The position numbers and the translations under genes were made by a program. This document shows, in pieces, positions 18,285 through 32,591 of a stretch of DNA of 64,000 nt (the first letter of the stretch is position 1; each line of letters opens with the position of its first letter). The notes beneath the pieces are model-generated. The model was not told the DNA's origin. It ran no database searches and worked only from the letters and a program-made list of their open reading frames with translations. This stretch comes from Albula goreensis (lineage: Eukaryota > Chordata > Actinopteri > Albuliformes > Albulidae). Location: positions 19,987,987-20,051,986 of the forward strand of contig CM040749.1 in the NCBI GenBank assembly GCA_022829145.1, written 5' to 3'.

Positions 18285-20806
18285 TTTATTGAGTCACTAT
18301 TATGAATACATTTGTTTGTGTACTGCTCCAATTGTTGTTTTATACCCAATACGTGAACCTGGACAGCCCATGTAGTGAATTTACAGCTCAACGGAGAGGG
18401 GGACAAACAATATATCTCCACGCTGAAAACGAGTCAGTTAATAGTTGGTGAACATTAGTAATAAGGCTTGTGATAAAAGATGGACCTGTGTTAGTCACTT
18501 CACTGTTTCAAGGTAAACGCTCAGAAAAACTATTGTTTTGATCCAAGAGTATGATTCTGAGGACATAATTCTGAAACTTTCACACCTTGATTAGTGAAGG
18601 AGATCTCTAATAAATCTATGTCTATCTAGTAAATCACTGAGTAAATAAATCCATAATCTAAATATACTTGATAATCTTGACACTTTGCTTAAGTTGTAAT
18701 ATTGAAACAGCACTGTATTGTTCCATTTAAATATTGAGAGCACAACATTCGAATGTTAAAAACCAATATTTGATAATAAATATTTAAGGGAACTGTAACT
18801 GTCGTCACAACTAAGCAGTTCTGTTTATGCTGATACACTTAATTCTTAATGTACAGGCTGTCCATCTTTAAAACCAACCATACAACTTTGAATGTTGTAC
18901 CAAGAACACAAAATTCTAATGTTAAAAACCAAAATATTTAAGGGAATTTTAATTTCCCTCACAAATGAACAGTTCTGTTTTTGCACGTACAATTCTCAAA
19001 TGCAGGTGTAATTCTCATTTTAACTGTCCAAATGAAAAACCAACCATATAACTTTGATTCTCTTTGATACACTGTTCAACAATCATGGACAGTGAGGTGC
19101 AGTACATACACTAACAGTGATGTGATAGAGTTTCAGTCCAAGTTCACAATGACAAACTAGACTTTAAGAATAGCTAGACTCATTGCAATTTATATTTCAA
19201 ATTTTAATTTAAAACCAGGTTTACATGTGGGTGGCAACTTTGAGAAACCTATTACATTATTCTTCAATTGATTTAGCAATACTGATACCTGTCTTATTCT
19301 GGGCTGAAATAATATTACAAAAATACATCTGCAACCATCAAACAATGGACACATAGGCATAAAATAAATCTCTGATATATTTACAAATATACTCCAATCC
19401 CTATTCATATCGTAAGGTCATTAATAAGTGTTTACCTTTTTGTTTTTCCATGACAACTTTCAAATTTCCTACAGAATTCAAATAGAAATATTTTGTAAAT
19501 AAATATATATAGTTTCTTCCAAAATGAAAATGGATAGTGAGTTTCAGAACATCATACAATAGTTCATAAATGCTATAATTACAGTGAGACAAATTGCATA
19601 GGAAACAAACAGGTTTAAAAAGTGCAACAAATCTGACCCTGTATCATTTGGGTTGCAGAAATGCGGCATACCAAATGAAGCTGCAGCAAGCAGGAAAGTG
19701 CGTAGGATTGTGATTTATATTCTCATAACAAGTATTACTCTTTAATTGTAGATGGGTTCTGTGGGAATAACTGTATTTTACAATGTGCACATGGTTTAAA
19801 ACTCCTGGAACACTCAAATATTCCCAATTACAACTGATATTGTAATTTAACCTATCAGACTAACTTTGTAGGTCTACCTGAACACATAGCCATGGAATAG
19901 TCTTCAAGAACAAGGCAGAAAAAGTTGTTCTCCTCTAGCAATGCCTGCACTCCCACTGTAGGGGTCACTGTAGTCCAGAGGAATAAAAACAAACTTTCAT
20001 TGTCAAACCTTTTAAAAATTAGAATAGCTAAATGCTAACTATTAATCATTCAAGGGGGATTTACGATTTGGTATGTCCCAAAATTAATTCTTAACTTTTG
20101 AACAAGTTGCACAACCTTCAAAATACCTGTCAATAAAATGGGAAAACAAATGAGGGCACAAGTAGGTTGTATAAATAAACTAATGGATTTTCTTTGATAT
20201 TCTACCGCATTACTTTTTTTCTGAACAATATATTATAGCTGATTAGTTGCTTGTAATTGCTCAAACTTTTTATGTTTTTTTGCATCAATCTGAAGATCAA
20301 TTGTTATATTAAAACTACAACTGCAGCCCTTTTTGCTACATATACACTAGCTATAATACATTTTAGTTCAAGAAGGATCACCTTCCTTGTGAAGAAGAAA
20401 ATATCCCACATTTTCTATAGAGTTGAGAATACAAGCGATTTGTCTCTTTAGATATGCCATGTGTGTTTAAGGGTCTTAAAATGGTGACTCAGCAGCCTCA
20501 CAAAGCAGCCACACATATGGTCCTAAATGAGTCCCTTCATGGACTTCCATCCTCTCTGATATTCTTTTCATGGCAGGACACCTGACATGGACAGGTAAGC
20601 AACTTCCAGTTCAAGTAGCAGTGGATGTGAATCCTCCCATTCATGGTTTTTTTATGAACTGCAAATGTAAGGTCTGGACAGCAGGACAGGAGAGCAGTAA
20701 GATACGTGTTGGCAGGGAAAAATGAACACTGAGGTATGACGTCCAAAGGAAGGGAGGTGAAACATGCATCACTTTGTTTCTTCTTTTCTCACGTTGCTCT
20801 TCTGTC
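18285..20806 (-). other. FMN1: FMN1 3' UTR (probable extent)
   Basis: Untranslated DNA after the FMN1 stop codon on the minus strand. A minus-strand AATAAA lies at 18290-18285 (TTTATT on the plus strand); ATTAAA variants at about 19.2 and 19.74 kb are possible nearer ends. The extent is inferred. The stretch contains a diverged 166-bp tandem duplication. Confidence 0.35.
18741..19058. repeat. Diverged 166-bp tandem duplication
   Basis: Two copies (about 18741-18892 and 18907-19058) share anchors at a constant offset of 166: GTTAAAAACC at 18755 and 18921, and CCAACCATAYAACTTTG at 18874 and 19040. AATATTTAAGGGAA and CAGTTCTGTTT words are also shared. Indels in the middle show it is not recent. 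Confidence 0.75.
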
Positions 20807-20851
20807 TCAGCTGGAGGACACACTTGCTTCTTTTTGGCGAAGTCTTTCTTT
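20807..20851 (-). CDS. FMN1: FMN1 last coding exon
   Basis: Acceptor cccacaacag is followed by 14 codons, [14 protein letters not shown], and TGA. This short basic ending matches the C terminus of formin-1 in other vertebrates. Confidence 0.9.
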   Translation of the reverse strand, partial: KERLRQKEASVSSS

Positions 20852-22447
20852 CTGTTGTGGGTGTAAATAAAAAAGGGGTATTATTTCAACATCACTTTTG
20901 GCATCACAACCATTTCATTTACTACTTGGAATCAGAGAGCAGTATTTGTAGTGGATGATGCCTACTCCACATTTTTGTAAATGCAAAAAGGTTAATTAAT
21001 TCATTAATTTTGTATTGTACTTTAGGGGAATGTTGTGAATCAGTCCTTGACATCCCAGTTTTCCTCCTAATCTATACTTCTGACTTTCTGTATTTGTTTG
21101 CCATATATTTTATAGCCTGGTTAACACAACATGTAGAATGCTTGTTAAATGTAAAAAAATTTCTGTCACATTAATCTCAATATGAATCAATGGCAATTAT
21201 TCACTTTCAGTAGGTATTATCTTGATTGTAGTTAAGAATCAAGTGGAGGATGAAATAATGCAGGAAAAGGGTTTAGGAGTGTAATATCTGTCAAGAATTA
21301 TAATAACAATAATAGTCTCATTATTCATTAACTGTTGACTTTGGTGCAGATGTAAAATTCTGAGAAAAAAGGTGCCATGAATTTTGGTTCTTACCAGACT
21401 GTTGGGGTTAATTTTTTTGGTTTCCACTTTCTTCTCTGCCGTGATCTTACTGACATTTTGCTGAGCTTCTTTAAGCCTACAAGAACAGAATCAAACATGA
21501 ACAATGAAAATTATTGGTGACAATGTAAATGAAGACTGTGACAAAAATCATTTTAGGACAATAAGGTGTGGGTTATGCGAGACATTGCTATGCAATGATT
21601 TGTTAGCTAATGGCAAGGTGGCGTGTTTGCTAGAGCGACTGGGTTCCCCCGGAGGTTTTGTTTTATACTTACTGAGAATTCCTCCCTCTTGGTTTATTAG
21701 GTCTCTGTGGCTAAACGTTGTTGAGCACTTAACTGGTTGAGTGAGGGAAACCCAATGCCTTGCCACCCTTTATGTTGACAAATGTCACTGACCATACTGT
21801 TGTTATTCCCAGAGTAATTTACTGTATAAAACCAATGCTTCAAACCAGACTTCACAATACACCATTTGGAAAACACTCAGAAAGCGCCATTTCTCAAAAA
21901 GGAAAAGGATAGTGATTGAAACCATATGGGACACTTGCACTCTGGAAGGTGAAGCTTAAGGAATTAAACACGGTAGCACAAGGTAACATTCATGTGACCT
22001 GGGGAACACTGCACAGGGCAGAGGTGTGTCAGGTTAGCACCTCTAGAGACCACTGGCAGTTAAATATGGGCACTGGTGACTTAGTCATGATTAATGGAAA
22101 GTAGAATAAATGTGCACATTCACAAACCTCATCCAGTTTGTTCTGGCAACTTAATCTGATACCCATCTTAAGTGTTAAATGAGGCACAAAGGGCAGAGTT
22201 TGAGTAGTCAAAGGACCCCTGGGTGGCTGAAGAGAAATTATAAGGGCTAGATCCAAAGGCTTCCTCCATTCCATGTTACCAGCATCAAAATCATGATATT
22301 GGACATGACAATTCAGTTCTCAATTTCATGTTTTCATGTCATTTGTTTATACTGCAGCTGTGAATTTTTAACACATAATTTCCTTAAGGTACAGCTCTCT
22401 TATCTCAGCTAATTTCTGCTTGCCTTTTTGTTTTACAGCTTATTTTT

Positions 22448-22478
<31 letters not shown>

Positions 22479-25400
22479 AAGCTGACTTTCATTATTCATT
22501 AGACAGCTATTAACATGGCCATGATAAGAAGCCTTTTAAAACAAGTTAGCTGTCAAAAGCAAGGGAGGACAAATAAGTGCTGGCTTTGTATGTATTGTAT
22601 TACAGGCCTTCTAGCAGAGAGACTGACAGTAGCAGTGCTATCACAGATCCTTCTTAGTTCAGTTGAGGAGCTGGGGAAAATAAATAGAGGCAGCATTTCC
22701 TCAAATATTGGAGTAAATTCCTGCCAGTTTCTTTTCTTATAAAGGTATATGAAACAATTTTTGTAAGATTGAGGTCCTCCTTCATGTAGCTGATAGCAGC
22801 AAGCACCTCTCTGATTTGCTGATTGACTGTGGCTGTTTGTGCCTATGCTAATGATGTGGGTCTTCTGCAAAGAACCCTTTGCCAAAATTGCTTAGATACC
22901 TTTTCTCCAGTGACCCTGCAGGCATTTTAACTGTGACACGTGCACTAACCATTCTTGAACTCTATTTTTAAATTTATATCTAGCTAATATGAGAAAAAAA
23001 TCATAGTATGTTTATGAGATAATTGATGTTTTTTTAAATGCCCCAAACCCCCACACAAGCACTTTGGGTTTATGGGTCTGCAAACAGTATTAAACATAAA
23101 GTTAATTGTACATAAGCACCTTCAGCTGTGGATTAGATGGGAGATGATTGCCTAATAAAGAATTCAGTGAAAAACCCAAAGGATCATGTAATGGCATCAT
23201 TCGCTCACCACTTACTTTAACCCTTTATAGGGAGAGATGTCAAGGATAGCAACTCTGTTCTGTGACATGAGATGCTTCAATTTAGATGCTTCCATGTACG
23301 TCAAAATCAATTATCTTTTTATCCTTTCAGTTGTTCAAAAGTAAAATGCATATAAATATTGCAATTCTTCCAGTCAATATTACTCTCTTTATTGTGGGTT
23401 TCCTGGCTTGCTGAAAGACTGCAGACATTAAATTTTATATGATGCCCATAAAGATAAAATTCTTTGGTGGTTTCCACTTGGGAAATGAATATAATGTATA
23501 GCATGGTTTATGAACGCTGTTTATTAAGATCTCCAATGGATTCAGAAGTGATCTACTGAAAGGGGAGTGCTCCAAGTAAACCCCATATTTACTGGTCTGA
23601 CTACTTTCCTAAAGGATAGTGCATACATTACAGCTGTGTGAAACTCAGCCTGAACATGCTGAAAGTATACCTTGGCTAAATGCCATTGATTCAGATGTAT
23701 TTATACCACTAACAATATATGATTGCTTCTTCTTAGAGTTTCTCAAGTCGTGAGGTATTTTCAATAGTCATGAAAAATAACTGTTCACACAATCCCATTG
23801 GTGAATCAAGAGGCACAACTTGTAATTCCAAATTTGGGATAGGAAAAGGGACAGGAATATTCAGGACATAAATAGCCATACAATAACATAATGGGCGAAG
23901 AATGAATGCTCTTCTAGCCAATGCCAGACATCCATGGGACTGTGATATTCTCTGGACTGGCCACCCAAGAGCTCAAACCAAATATCTGGCAGCTACAGCA
24001 ACATTTACACACTAAACCAAAGCAGATTTTTATGTTTTTGAATTCTACAGCTATTTTATCATTTTTGAGTCAACAATAAGCAGTAGAAAACATGCAAAAC
24101 ACAATATATACTGGCTATTGATATGCACTTGGATGAGAAAAAATACCTATTTTATAATACTACTGCTACTAATAATAATACTTTTACCACTACTACTACT
24201 AATAATAATAATATAATTGTTGTCATAATCATTGTCATAGTCATAATCACCATTATAAAAACAATATTAATTCTACAAATAGTTCAGTACAATTGCATAG
24301 TCCAATTGTACATTCTATCCACTTGCTCTTGCATTGCTGCACAGGTGGAAAAAACTGTATTTTTAGAAAATAAGTGGAAATGAGAGCTTGTAAAAGGAAT
24401 GCAAAAGCCAAGACAATCTATGTCAGTGCCCCAAGGAGCCAATTTCAGTGAAGTTTACAGGATTTAAGTTATCCCATTAAACAGTAGTATGGAAGAATTC
24501 ACACACAAAAATTCGCTAATGAAAAGCAAAAACATTCTTGTAATAATAATAATAATAATAATAAAAATAGTCTGAATAACTGAGAATGTTGAGGGAAATA
24601 TTACCGAGAGGTCTTTATGATCTCTTTTACTCTAACAGCTTCTTAGAAATGATTCATTCATGCTGCTCCTGAAGTTCTAAATGACACTAATTTAGTTGTT
24701 TCCTTTTGTCCTGGTTTTCTTAACTATTACATACCGATTAGCATATATAATTCCACTACTACATACAAAAACTTAAATATTACAAACATTTAAGCTGTTA
24801 TTCTTTGGGACAAATAGGGAGGTTTCCCATTGTTGATGCCCACCTTGACAAACCAGCCAACAGAGACACAGAGAAAGATTTACAGGGGAACTGTGTCTGT
24901 AAACCAACAGTATTAACTCCCGTTCCTTGGATTCCTCAGATCATGACAACGTTAAGAGTTCTCCTGGAACACCCTCCCTTTAATGGGCTCCTGTCGCTCT
25001 GCAAATAAAGCCAGGAGGCCGCAGAGCGAGGTGCTGTCCCACAGTTTGACTCCCCTGTTAGGATGCTCGGGGTCAGATGAGCCATCGTAAATCCAGCCCC
25101 AGGCTTTGACATTGTACCAACTTGTGGCTGATCCTCCCCCCTTTGCTTTGATGCACCTTTGCTTTAATTACTGGTAAAAAATGCCCTAACTGTTTGGAGA
25201 ATTCATATTGTCTCACTTAAGAGGGGACTGGTGTAACACTACAATGTGAAAGAGTGAAATGAACAATCTGGTGCTGAAAAACATAACCAAAGACCTACAT
25301 CCACCACATTCTCCTGCTTGTGTAATAATTTCTAAATTATGGTGATGTGCTGCTTACCTCTCCTTGGATATATTTTTGCTTTCCCGCTTCCAAGTGTTCT

Positions 25401-28400
25401 TGAAGTCTTTGCAGAACTCATACCACAGCATGAAGATGTAACTGGGCGCGACCTCTGCCTCCCCCGACTTGGGCTTCACACCAAAGTAGCCCACCATGTC
25501 CTGGAAGCTGTAGAAGTGGGAGAGAGAGAGGTTGTGAGAGGGCCTCCCGCTGGGCTACAGGGGAGCCAGTAGCAGAGGCTCCGATTATCACATTGACCTC
25601 TTCTGCCTGGAGGGGAAGTGTGCCAGAGGAGAGAGCCAAGACCCCGCTCCTCCAGCAGGACTGCAAGCCTTGCCTCCCTGCTCTCTGCAGCCATCCTCTC
25701 TGGATCTTTTCCTCTAACCCCTCTTCTGCTCTGTGAGAGAGATTTTTGGCAGATACTGAATGTGTTAAATGCTATGACTGATAAGGACCCATTCCCCCCG
25801 CCATACATACATACATACATGCACAACAGAGTTTATGCACAACTGACACACACGCAAACAGACTTGTGCAGATTACAGTACCTACAATACTTCTCCATAA
25901 ACACACCTGCATGCAGCATGCATGTGTACACACCCACGCACACACATACACACACAGATAGATAAAGAGGCTTGAGATGTATGGGAACAGAAGGAAGCTT
26001 TCCGGCTGAAACATTGCATTTGCATTTTTGGTGTTTTCTGAAAATCTGAACTTTTTAAATGCTGTTTTAAGCACATGATATACATGTACATCGATGCTTT
26101 GCTTATGTTTTCCCAAGAGAGCCGATCTGGGAACTGGCTCAACCTGAGTATTACAGCTTTACGTTTTGTATGAAATCTGTCACTGAGAATCTTCTCAGTG
26201 CTTTGCGAAACTTAATAACATGGGGAAACTTGCGGTTAACCAACACTCAGTTAGCAAGGCAGCCATCATCCAACTGTCTGCTAATGAGCCGTGGCCTCTT
26301 TAATTAGAAAAATAAACCAGGAAAAGAACAAGCACTGCTTATACACAGATGATTTTTTTTTTACCAAGAGGTTTTACTATTCTGATGTGCGTAGCTTTGA
26401 TTAATTCGTATCAAATATTAAATACCATTTGTAGCTATGACAAAACAATTAAAGGCACCTAACAAGGTATACAGAGTGCCTGTTTTGTATTAAATTGAAA
26501 CAGAGGGGATGCCTGAAACATGGTTCTCATTCATCATACAAAGAGATTCATGAGTCTCGTACATCATACATAAGGAGAATCTCCAATTGGAGAGACTTCA
26601 GGGCACCTCGTAGGGCAAAAACTGAGGCTAATTCAATTGTAACTAAAGTTGACTCTTCACAGGAGTCACTCTCACGGCTCAGAGAGACTCACCACCGTAA
26701 ACATTAAAGACTTTCCCTTGCCCTGGCTGTCATGCACTTCAGGGATGTGCTGGGATCAACAAACAGTTTTTGACCTCCAGATGGTAAGTGGCTCTCGCAA
26801 TGTTAATGGAAGACATACTAGCAGGACCGCAATGTGCACGGCAGAAGTTTCCAGCGCTTTCCATTCCCGGTTATCCGTCACGCACTCCGCCACTCCGGCG
26901 CTCGGGAAGATAGTGTCGTAGATCATCCTTCCCTCTCCCTCGAACCCAAGCGGAACTCCAGGAACAGAGGCCGGGAGCTTTGATTTACTAAATTGACATC
27001 AATTCTCAAGCCCTTTGTAGACTCTGCTCAGCCCGCCGTGATTAATTATCCCTCTTTTGTATTGGATCTTTTTATGACTCAGGTCATGTGTCAGGATGGA
27101 CACAAATCACAGAGAGCCTGTGTTGAGTTTGGCATCCCCATGGCCGCATTCAGAACCTGCACCTTTGGATCAGTATGACGTCATGGCTGTGAGAATTTTT
27201 ATTGCTCTACCTAAAAACTACATTTTTCACTGGATGCCATAAAGCACAATAACAAAAGAGGCCTTAATATATTTCTGGGAGATGTTCAAAAATGCACAAA
27301 TATGAATTCACAGATGAGTAAATACACAAATTGTGCACATATATGTATAAAATATTGGGGTTCAACACTCACCTCTTTCATGACATGAAATTTAAGACCC
27401 GTAAGCTGAAAATTTACTTAGAATGACATGAAAGCTTATATTACTCCTTGACCAATAGGAGGGTAAAAAGCCATGATGACTCAAAAATATGCCCTGGCTA
27501 TCCCCCAGCCCTCTTCACTGCTTAAGTAAGGAACACCTGTGTATCATGTAAAAGCAAGCATCATAAATGGGGGGAAACTTAATGAGCCATTAAATGTGAA
27601 CATATAATGAAACTTAAGCAAAAGAGAAACATAAAATTGACAAATTAGGATTAGTTTGGGTTTCCTCATACACACTGAGTTCAGCACAGTCTAGAGTTAT
27701 GCACTGGTAAAATCTATCTGAGAAACTAATTATGTAAATTACAGTAACACCATATCCAGGCATTACACAATTGTGGCGCAATGGATGGACCACACACTCA
27801 ATTCACTATTGAGACTGTATGGAATCATTCTAACAGCAAAGAAAAAGAAACATTGCCACAATTACAGATTGTGGTCAGTAATGCGCTGACATTGGAATTG
27901 GGGCAGAGAGTGCATTAGTTCTGAGGCCAGTGTGAGCTCAAAGCTAGAGGGATGCTATTGTGAAATGTGATTGTTTTTGTTGAGGTGAAAGTTGTGTAAC
28001 CACAGCATTGGTCTCCATATACCTTAAGGAGATCATGGTGGTATTAAAATGGAATGTAAGAAATGTATACATAGCCCTTCATATTCCTCTCCCATTCTCG
28101 AGTAAAACTGAAACTTTAAATAAACAGTCAGAGGACTCCAGAGATGGTGGAGGTTTGCTTTTAGTGCTTGGCTGAACCACGGAACATCAAGATACCATAG
28201 ACCAGTCACACTCAGCTGGGAACACTGATTCATTCCCTTCCCTCGCTGCAAATTAAGTCTACAGTGCCGTATGGAATATTTACTGTATGGTATTCTGGGA
28301 GTTTGGAGTAGTGTCCTATTCAGACATGTATGAACAAAAACAGTGTCCAGGGTGCCTTAATGGACAATGGCTTTGATGAGTTTTGACTTGTTGAGATGGG

Positions 28401-31400
28401 GTGGAAGACATATTGTAGACCATATTGATCTTGAGCCAATTAAACATTGTGCCCAAAAGCTGTATCACAGTCCTCTGAAGCATCCAACCCTACAGTCTAA
28501 GTGGAGGCTTTCAAAAACTGAGATAATGACAGAATGGTGCAGCAGGTTGCTCGAGTACAGTGAAAAGTAAAAGTGGTGCTGGTGGGTCAGCAGACGCAGA
28601 TTTAGAGCACCCCCGCGATGGGGACACTGTAATGATTAGATGTTACACTGAGATGCTGGGGCTTCGTTCACACAAATTGTGACATGCAAGCTAATATCTG
28701 TGAGATCACACTTTTGTTTTTAATTTTGCTATAGTGCTTACATTTAGTCAGAAGTTATCCACTTTGTAAAACATTTTCATTCAGCTGCCTGCATTGTTTC
28801 ATCAGAAGCTTGGGCTTCTGTACACACAGAGTAGGTCCCAGTTGATGAACACAGTAAATTATATGCTGAAAACAATTCAATTCTCAGTAATAACTATGTG
28901 AATACACATTTCAAATGAAATACCATCACATTTAGTAGGCTCCAATGATCAGAACATGTACAGAATTACAGATACTAAGTTATTGGGTAAATATTAAGAG
29001 GAAGATAATAAATTACATGATATTTTAAAAAATGTTTAGCAGTGTGGGTGTGGAATCATTACAGTATTAATCAGAGAGCCTGAGTGTTTCAGAGGCTTCA
29101 GCTCCTTCATGCATGAAAATAAAATAATATCTCTTGGAAATGTTTTGCTGTCATGAAACACCTTTGCATATTGAACAGTCCTGAAAGATATATCAGTTCA
29201 ATCTCAATAAATCCACAATGATTATTTTATTTATGCACAGGCTCTCAAATATCTAGGGTGAGTGGTGAAGCTTCTTAATTTAGGACACTGTGGTTGAGCT
29301 TGTATGTCATAGTCTTGCTCTGTGTGTGGACTCCCGCCTCGGGATAGACATGCGGGTCCAGCCAGGATCCCAATAACACATGGCTGGGCTGTACGCATCA
29401 CCAGCATGTCATTTTAACGAGGTGTGTCGGTGGGAACGTGAGAAAGCCCCTTTAAAGCCTCTGCTTTTGGATAAAATAAAAGCCGAACATCATTAAAGGC
29501 CCCACATAAAGCTGCCATGCGCTTTTGATCAATATTCTGAACCTGGCACTTTCATTAGCAGGGGTGTTATACCTGACGCTCACACTGAAAGAGAGATGCA
29601 GTGCATGAAAAGATGAAATCATCAAACGCATTTGTGAAAGCCTGGGTCAGTGAAACCTTTGAGAATGCCGTTTGATTGGTTTGAAATTGAGCCACAGAGA
29701 GGGAACATTTGGAAACGTTTGCTGAATTACGGTATTGTCTGAAACTAGCAACATCTTAATTGTTTATAGTTTCCCATTTCTAATGTCTAGTGTGTTGCGG
29801 ATTGCCCTTTTATGTGCTATTCGTGATTTATTTTCAAATCGAGATAGTTACGATTTAAAGCAAACAACTCCGGTTTCTATCTAAACAAGGAAAAATAATC
29901 AATTTGCTTTGTTTGTCCTCTCCTGTGTATTTTCCGATATGAAATTTTCCAGATATCATTTCGCTCTGACAGAAGTTAAACGTCTGCCAGTTCGAAAATT
30001 TCTCAATAAATCAAGAAAGGCCTTTTTCTTGCTGTGACTGTTGGACACTGCAGTACCAAACACGGAAGATAAGGACAGAAAACGGTTGTAGAATGTAACG
30101 GGTGAAGGTATGTGCGTAAGCCGCCTTCGTCCACATTTCCAGGCATCTCTCCAGTTTCCTGTCCTGGATTAATTGGCCCGTCGCTGGGTTACGACCCGGG
30201 AATTTGGTAAAAGACGGAGGGCCCTATGTTAGTCTGGACGCCAAAGCCCAGCCAAAGAACTCCGTGCTGGAGTTTCTCTCTTATCTGCGGACTCTTTATC
30301 AGGTACTGCTAATTGCTACAGACAGCTATACAAATTGCTGGTATTACTTTTATCTGATGCTGGGAGCTGGATGGTTCTTATCTGTGTTAAACATGCTAAA
30401 TAACTGATGATGGCAGCATGACGCTGACTATCAATTACACTTGGCTGTGTTCCCTTCCATACGTTTTGAGGCTCTGCTAAGGAAACAGAGCATTAAAGCA
30501 GTATGGGGGCAGAGCATTCTCAACTCAGATATGGATTTTAGAACCAAAGTGGAATTGAACCATAGTTTTGTAAAAAGCTATTTAAACTACTATTAAGGTA
30601 TTGTTAAAGTGTTCAAAACAAAGTTCATTCTTAGTACTTGGTGAAGTGCAGGTGTGTCAGTTTCAAATAAAGCAGAAAGAGGTTATTCTGTACCTGTTCT
30701 TTGCAGCTTTGAGGTGTTCATCTTCGATGGTGTGTTCTTTATGTGCTACAAAAAATATCAATAAAAATCAGTTATGTTTCAAAGTATAGAAACAATGTTG
30801 AAATCAAATAGGGGAATATACACAGCAGTAACTTCTGATGGCTCCGTTTATCACCGTGTCAGCAAGACTAAACATGTATCATGCAAAAAATGAAAAGCTT
30901 AGTATGCATTCCATAATGAGACTTTCAGTATGAAACTGGTCAGAAAAGAATAAAGAGATTTCCAACTACAAACTACATTCATAACAGCAAGCCTTCTGAT
31001 GACATACAGTATAGTGGGTCAATGAATTTAAGCAATTAGCTTCAATATCATAAAACATTTTTCAATAACAAACAAGTAAGAAATACACACTATGTACAAA
31101 GAAGAAAGGATGGTAAAGGGATGGTAAGGTTGCTGTCCCATCCAGAGTGGGTGATGTGGTTATGGGTGTGGTTCCAGTGAAACAGATGGGTGTCTTTGGG
31201 AGGACACCATTATGAACCCCCTACTGTTGATTCTGCTCCATGGTTGGACTCAGTGTTTAGAGGCCAGCTTTTAGTGTCCAGCAACCACTGTAAACCTGTC
31301 CATGATTGTTACAGAGCTCCACTGATCGTCTGAGTTGAGAGACTCTCATGTTTCACCACTGTCAGTGTTTACGCAGTAAGGAACACAGCCAACCCACTCG

Positions 31401-32555
31401 TAAAGGTGCCCAAACTATAGAGACTGTAGAAAGAGAGAGGGGCTGGGGACGACTGAGAGGAAACTGCACGGCTGAGAAGTGAAGGAGTCAGGCACTTCTC
31501 TAGAGCACAAGGCCAGATAGTCAGAAGCAGAGTACTGGGGCAAGGGTTTGTGGGGTAAGCAACTGAGCAGTGGGAAGGAAAACAGGGGGGAGTGGCTGGG
31601 GAAGGGATGGCTGAGGAGCTGAGCAGCATGATTCAGGACTAGGGCTAGGTAGTGCTGAGATAAGGAACGACTAGTTTACGATCTGAGAAGCAAGGGAAGT
31701 AGACTACGAGCAGTAGTGAAGACTGCAGCTAAGGAGTAGGCCTGCATTGAGGAGCAGAGCTGAGGAGCAGGGCTGTGTTGAGGAGCAGGGCTGAGGAGCA
31801 GGGCTGGGGAACACAAGGGCTCCTGTGGAGACTTGCCATGTAAAAGGGCCTAAATGCAAGGCAGATGTGTGCAGCGGGCCAGACCGAGGTGCAAGAATTT
31901 ATCTAGGGCCAGAGAGTGCCTGTGATCTCAGATTTATTGCATTTTTCCAGATTCATCCTTTTTACAATGATGGGGGGACCTTTCCCAATTGAAGATTTAA
32001 GAGGGGGAAGTCTCCAAAAAATTGTTCAAAGGCAGGTTTGGGGGTGTGCTCAGAGAGGGTGAGCTTGAGGCACCGCCACCTCTGGGTTTTTTTTTTAAAT
32101 ACGTATGGGTGAGCACGCTAACTTAAAGAAGGTAACCCTAATGAAGGAAGGACAGCCATGTCTTGTGTTGGAAAGGAGGAGGCAGGGCAAGCAAAGGGGT
32201 GGGCCGTGACCAATGGCGTTTGCCACGGCAGGGGTTTACTGGCGCCTGAGGTATTCCTCCAGTGCGGCTTTGTGCAAAGGTGGCACCGTGGTTCCTGGGA
32301 CCAGCCCAGAAAGAGGATGTGTGAGTTTTCTATTCCCCCACTCCCTCTGTAAACATGAAACCAGGAGTGGCTAACTAGAAAGTTATGAGACTCACATGCT
32401 GAGAGGGACAATAAATTAGGGCTTTTAAAACTCTGACACACTTCAGTATACCACTTTTTTACCTGCAAGTCAGATAATAGGAGGTTTGAAATTCAATGTT
32501 AATTACAAAGTGGCACGTTGCTCTTTGTCGCATTCAAAGACCCTTGATCGTTTTG

Positions 32556-32591
<36 letters not shown>

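Larger units (their letters stand above)
21477..25357 (-). other. FMN1 intron, 3.9 kb, with candidate regulatory DNA
   Basis: Contains (ATT)n at 22450-22478, AAT/ACT triplets at 24156-24213, (AAT)n at 24541-24563, and a non-repetitive, less AT-rich block at about 24800-25150. A weak tRNA-like patch near 21600-21665 is not convincing. No further exon fits. Confidence 0.55.
25508..30693 (-). other. FMN1 intron, 5.2 kb
   Basis: Contains a short CATA run (about 25803-25821) with AC-rich sequence after it, and two repeat-free candidate regulatory blocks (about 29290-29720 and 30110-30420). Open frames at 25418-26142 on the minus strand and 26495-27178 on the plus strand have no recognisable product. 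Confidence 0.55.

Noticed and set aside
21600-21665. tRNA-like words (TAGCTAATGG and GGGTTCCCCCGG) suggesting a SINE
   Set aside because: The B box is poor and there is no tail or target repeat; too weak to call.
25418-26142. Overlapping minus-strand frames continuing out of an FMN1 exon
   Set aside because: They read across the acceptor at 25508 into intron and simple repeats. The exon frame is fixed by FH2 similarity and phase.
30204-30407. Plus-strand 67-codon frame
   Set aside because: No similarity or splice signals; it overlaps a GC-richer candidate regulatory block instead.
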